Source: Solimonas variicoloris DSM 15731 | GTDB taxonomy: Bacteria; Pseudomonadota; Gammaproteobacteria; Nevskiales; Nevskiaceae | DNA: 64,000 nt | Reading direction: 5' to 3' | NCBI RefSeq assembly: GCF_000382285.1 | Contig: NZ_KB907925.1 | Span: forward strand, 186,001-250,000 | Part shown: positions 61,314 through 64,000 of the stretch, piece after piece | Numbering within the stretch: the stretch's first letter is position 1 | How the letters are laid out: every line of letters begins with the position of its first letter | The notes under the pieces: generated by a model | Database searches by the model: none | Told to the model about the DNA's origin: nothing | What the model saw: the letters and a program-made list of their open reading frames with translations, nothing else | Program-made: the position numbers and the translations under genes

Positions 61314-63485
61314 CTAGAACAGATCGGCCGGATCGACGTCGACCGACCAGCGCACGCGGCGCGCGTCGGGCAGCTCGCCGAGCCGCGGCACGGTCGCCGC
61401 CAGCGCCCGCTGCAGCGCGGCGCGGCTGTCCGACTGCAGCAGCAGCTGCGCGCGCGTGTAGCCGGCGCGGCGTTCCATGCCGGACGGAATCGGTTCCATC
61501 GTCTGCACGTCCTTGAACGGCGCGTACAGCTGTCGCGCGGCGCCGAGAAAGCGCAGCGGCAGGCCGGCGTCCTCGGCTTCGGCGCGCAGCAGCGCGAGAT
61601 GCGCGTACGGCGGCAGCTTCGCCATCGCCCGCTCCTCGAGCAGTGCCTCGGCGAGCGCGTCGTAGCCGCGTTCGACCAGCGTGCGCAGCAGCGGGTGCTG
61701 CGGCTCGTGCGTCTGCAGCCAGACCTCGCCGGCCTGGCCGGCGCGGCCGGCGCGGCCGGCGACCTGGGTGACGAGCTGGCCCATGCGTTCGATCGCGCGG
61801 AAGTCGGCGCCGTACAGCGCCTGGTCGGCGGAGACGATGCCGACCAGCGACAGATTCGGGAAGTCGTGACCCTTGGCGAGGATCTGCGTGCCGACCAGCA
61901 CGTCGATCTTCTGCGCGCGCACGTCGGCGAGCAGGCGTTCGAGCTCGTGGCGCTTGCCGAGGCGATCGGAGTCGAGACGCTCGACGCGCTGGCGCGGATA
62001 GCGGTTGGCGAGCGCCTGCTCGATGCGCTCGGTGCCCTGGCCGAGCGGCATCAGCTCGCTGCCGCCGCAGGACGGGCAGGTCTTCGGCACCGGCTGCTGC
62101 GCGCCGCAGTGATGGCAGATCAGGCGGCCACGGCCGCGGTGCAGCGTCAGGCGGGCGTCGCAGGCGGTGCAGGCGGCGCGCCAGCCGCAGTCGTGGCAGA
62201 GCAGCATCGGCGCGTAGCCGCGCCGGTTGATGAACAGCAGCGCCTGCTCGCCGCGTTCGAGGCAGCGGTCGAGCGCCTCCAGCAGCACCGGCGAGAGGCC
62301 GTGCGCGAGCGTCTGCTGGCGCACGTCGAGCACGCGGATGCGCGGCGGCGGCTGGGCGTGCACGCGCTCGCGCAGCGGCACGTGCCGGTAGCGCCCCTGG
62401 CGGGCGTTGTGCAGCGATTCGAGCGACGGTGTCGCGCTGCCGAGGATGACCTCGGCCTTGAGCCGCTGCGCGCGCACGATCGCCAGATCGCGCGCCGAAT
62501 AGCGGAAGCCGTCCTGCTGCTTGTACGAGGGGTCGTGCTCCTCGTCGACGACGATCAGTCCCAGACGCGCGAACGGCACGAACACCGCCGAGCGGGTGCC
62601 GACGATCACGCCGGCGCTGCCGGCGCGGGCCGCCAGCCAGGCCTGTTCGCGTTCGCCTTCGCTCATCCCGGAATGGAAGCTGAGCACGCCCGGGCCGAGC
62701 CGCTCGCGCAGGCGCTGCGTGAGCTGCGGCGTCAGGCTGATCTCCGGCACCAGCACCAGCGCCTGGCGGCCGGCGGCGAGCGCCACTTCGATGCGGCGCA
62801 GATACAGCTCGGTCTTGCCGCTGCCGGTGACGCCTTCGAGCAGGCTGACGCTGAAGCCGGCGGTCGCGGCGGTTTCCAGCGCCTGCAGCGCCACGCTCTG
62901 GGCCGGCGTCAGCGTCGGTCCGGGAGGTATAGGTTCGGTTTGCGCCGGGATCGGGACTGCCTCGACCCAGGCCTGCGCGAGCAGGCGCGCGCGCACCGCC
63001 GCCTCGACCGCCCAGTCGCCGCTGCCGAGCGGGCCGGCGCGCAGCGCCTCGAGCGCGGCGCGCTGCGCGCGATGACGCGCCGGCAGGCGCTCCAGGGCCT
63101 CGCGACCGGCGGCGCTCAGCTGCCACTGCAGGGCGCTTTCGAGCCGGGCCCGACCCTCGTGCTTGAGGCTGCCCGGCAGCGCCGCGGCGACGACCTCGCC
63201 GATCGGGTGGCGGTAGTAGTCGGCCGCCCATTCGCACAGGGCCAGCAGATCGGCGCCGAGCAGCGGGGTCTCGTCGAGCACGGTCTCGACCGGACGGTAA
63301 TCCTGGCCGTCGTCGCCCGCCTCGAAGGGCGCGCGCAGCACCACGCCGGTGACGCGGCGGCGCCCGAACGGCACGCGCACGCGCACGCCCGGCCGCAACT
63401 GCGCCGCCAGCGCCGCCGGCACCCGGTAGTCGAAGCTCCGGTACAGCGGCACCGGCACGGCGATGCTCGTCAGCTGGCCGCTCAC
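61314..63485 (-). CDS. priA: Primosomal replication restart helicase PriA
   Basis: 723 residues. N-terminal 3'-DNA-binding domain (VPVPLYRSFDYRVPAALAAQLRPGVRVRVPFGRR), superfamily 2 helicase motifs GVTGSGKTEL (about 218) and DEEHD (about 315), eight Cys zinc-binding residues in two ribbons (CHDCGWRAACTACDAR and CHHCGAQQPVPKTCPSC), and a C-terminal helicase lobe ending RRVRWSVDVDPADLF. Restarts stalled replication forks. A DnaA box touches its start. 122 bases separate its stop from the lipoprotein gene; I see no terminator. Confidence 0.97.
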   Translation of the reverse strand: MSGQLTSIAVPVPLYRSFDYRVPAALAAQLRPGVRVRVPFGRRRVTGVVLRAPFEAGDDGQDYRPVETVLDETPLLGADLLALCEWAADYYRHPIGEVVAAALPGSLKHEGRARLESALQWQLSAAGREALERLPARHRAQRAALEALRAGPLGSGDWAVEAAVRARLLAQAWVEAVPIPAQTEPIPPGPTLTPAQSVALQALETAATAGFSVSLLEGVTGSGKTELYLRRIEVALAAGRQALVLVPEISLTPQLTQRLRERLGPGVLSFHSGMSEGEREQAWLAARAGSAGVIVGTRSAVFVPFARLGLIVVDEEHDPSYKQQDGFRYSARDLAIVRAQRLKAEVILGSATPSLESLHNARQGRYRHVPLRERVHAQPPPRIRVLDVRQQTLAHGLSPVLLEALDRCLERGEQALLFINRRGYAPMLLCHDCGWRAACTACDARLTLHRGRGRLICHHCGAQQPVPKTCPSCGGSELMPLGQGTERIEQALANRYPRQRVERLDSDRLGKRHELERLLADVRAQKIDVLVGTQILAKGHDFPNLSLVGIVSADQALYGADFRAIERMGQLVTQVAGRAGRAGQAGEVWLQTHEPQHPLLRTLVERGYDALAEALLEERAMAKLPPYAHLALLRAEAEDAGLPLRFLGAARQLYAPFKDVQTMEPIPSGMERRAGYTRAQLLLQSDSRAALQRALAATVPRLGELPDARRVRWSVDVDPADLF

Positions 63486-63489
63486 GGCT

Positions 63490-63498
63490 TGTGGATAA
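63490..63498 (-). promoter_or_regulatory. Perfect DnaA box at the priA start
   Basis: TGTGGATAA, which reads TTATCCACA on the minus strand, the exact E. coli consensus DnaA box, 5 bases before the priA start codon. Confidence 0.6.
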
Positions 63499-63590
63499 CT
63501 ATGTGAATGAAGGGGACGGCCTGCGCGCGGCGCCCCGGCACGCCTGCCGCAGCGTCTGCGGGCGGTCCGGGATAATCAAGAATAAAGCGT

Positions 63591-63624
63591 TTCTATTCAA
63601 TGGAATATGTCGATATGAATAGAA
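63591..63624. repeat. AT-rich inverted repeat in the priA-MFS gap
   Basis: TTCTATTCA (63591-63599) and TGAATAGAA (63616-63624), a perfect 9-bp inverted repeat around 16 bases, in an AT-rich patch (about 63570-63640) of the 338-base gap from 63486 to 63823. No ORF with gene character is visible in the gap. It may be an operator for the MFS gene or the priA promoter region. Confidence 0.55.
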
Positions 63625-63823
63625 TGTGAATGAGGCGTCTCTTGATTGTGACAGCAAAGCTCGATCCGCCCGGCTTGTGCATAAGGATTTCTAAACCATG
63701 CCGTTCGCGGAAAAACCGGCGGCGGCCGCCGCCGGCGCCGGGCCCGCATGATACGGGCGCCGGCCGCGCCCCGTCGCGGCCCTTACAATCGCGCGCTTTC
63801 GAAGAACAAGACCCCCGCCTGCC

Positions 63824-64000
63824 GTGTCGCAAGCCGCCCCCGCCGTCCCGCACGTGGCCTTCGCCGCCCTCCGCCATCGCGGTTACCGCGCCTATTTCCT
63901 GCTGTCGGCGCTGGCGATGATGGCCGACAGCATCGAGCACGTGATCAGCTACTGGGTGATCTTCCAGAAGTTCCAGTCGCCGGCGCTCGGCGGCTTCGCG
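63824..64000 (+). CDS. MFS transporter, N-terminal part (cut by window edge)
   Basis: 59 residues are visible: a short Ala/Pro-rich start (MSQAAPAVPHVAFAALRHRG), then YRAYFLLSALAMMADSIEHVISYWVIFQKFQSP. The first helix with an acidic DSIEH segment and the following pattern resemble EntS/MFS_3-type exporters. GTG start; the stop lies outside the window. The AT-rich inverted repeat 200 bases upstream may control it. Too little is present to predict a substrate. Confidence 0.7.
   Translation, partial: MSQAAPAVPHVAFAALRHRGYRAYFLLSALAMMADSIEHVISYWVIFQKFQSPALGGFA

Noticed and set aside
63593-63940. Minus-strand open frame upstream of the MFS gene
   Set aside because: Overlaps the MFS start and the AT-rich repeat; no ribosome binding site and no domain.

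Overview
The window is about 70% GC, densely packed and almost wholly chromosomal housekeeping and metabolism. Gene content points to a Gram-negative gammaproteobacterium, most likely of the Nevskiales/Xanthomonadales side (Solimonas/Nevskia type): an AceE homodimer-type pyruvate dehydrogenase with two-lipoyl AceF, KdpFABC-DE, TonB-dependent receptor with type B carboxylesterase, YceI/cytochrome b561, MtfA, YhhN. The genus assignment is inference. I saw no rRNA, tRNA, CRISPR array, insertion sequence or phage gene.

Layout. 1-1.5 kb: divergent MFS transporter (cut by the window edge) and LysR regulator. 1.6-12.6 kb: a small membrane peptide and TorF-like porin, a GNAT acetyltransferase, then kdpF-A-B-C-D-E with a second tiny membrane peptide in front, followed by a thioesterase and a Nudix hydrolase joined by stop/start contacts. 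Three promoters here share an exact bipartite motif. 12.6-20.7 kb: DUF1232 protein, acetyl-CoA hydrolase/transferase plus LysR regulator, divergent from aceE-aceF (no E3 gene nearby). 20.8-30 kb: YciA-like thioesterase, SH3 protein, DMT exporter, M1 aminopeptidase, YceI-YceI-cytochrome b561, deoxyinosine glycosylase, PhzF protein, an unknown 120-residue protein behind a sigma-28-like promoter, and an alkyltransferase-like DNA repair protein. 30-40 kb: CNNM transporter, M13 peptidase, YhhN, msrB with a glutamine amidotransferase, glycosyltransferase, BI-1 protein, TerC, LysR with a divergent 71-residue unknown.

40.4-52.2 kb: uvrD with a downstream small membrane protein, then the most system-like part: a minus-strand operon gntR - biotinyl carrier - carboxyltransferase - CaiB/BaiF CoA-transferase - MFS transporter, divergent from a TonB receptor and a secreted carboxylesterase. 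TTGTCGACAA-type palindromes lie at both sides of the divergent region and a partial one lies before the esterase, suggesting one GntR regulon for taking up, hydrolysing, CoA-activating and (de)carboxylating an ester-containing carboxylic acid. No biotin carboxylase is encoded here.

52-64 kb: mtfA, a DUF3185-like protein, SPOR protein and argS, a yybP-ykoY manganese riboswitch before a TMEM165/GDT1 Mn exporter, an unusual LuxR-HTH/alpha-beta-hydrolase fusion, a large unknown lipoprotein, priA with a perfect DnaA box at its start, and the beginning of another MFS transporter.
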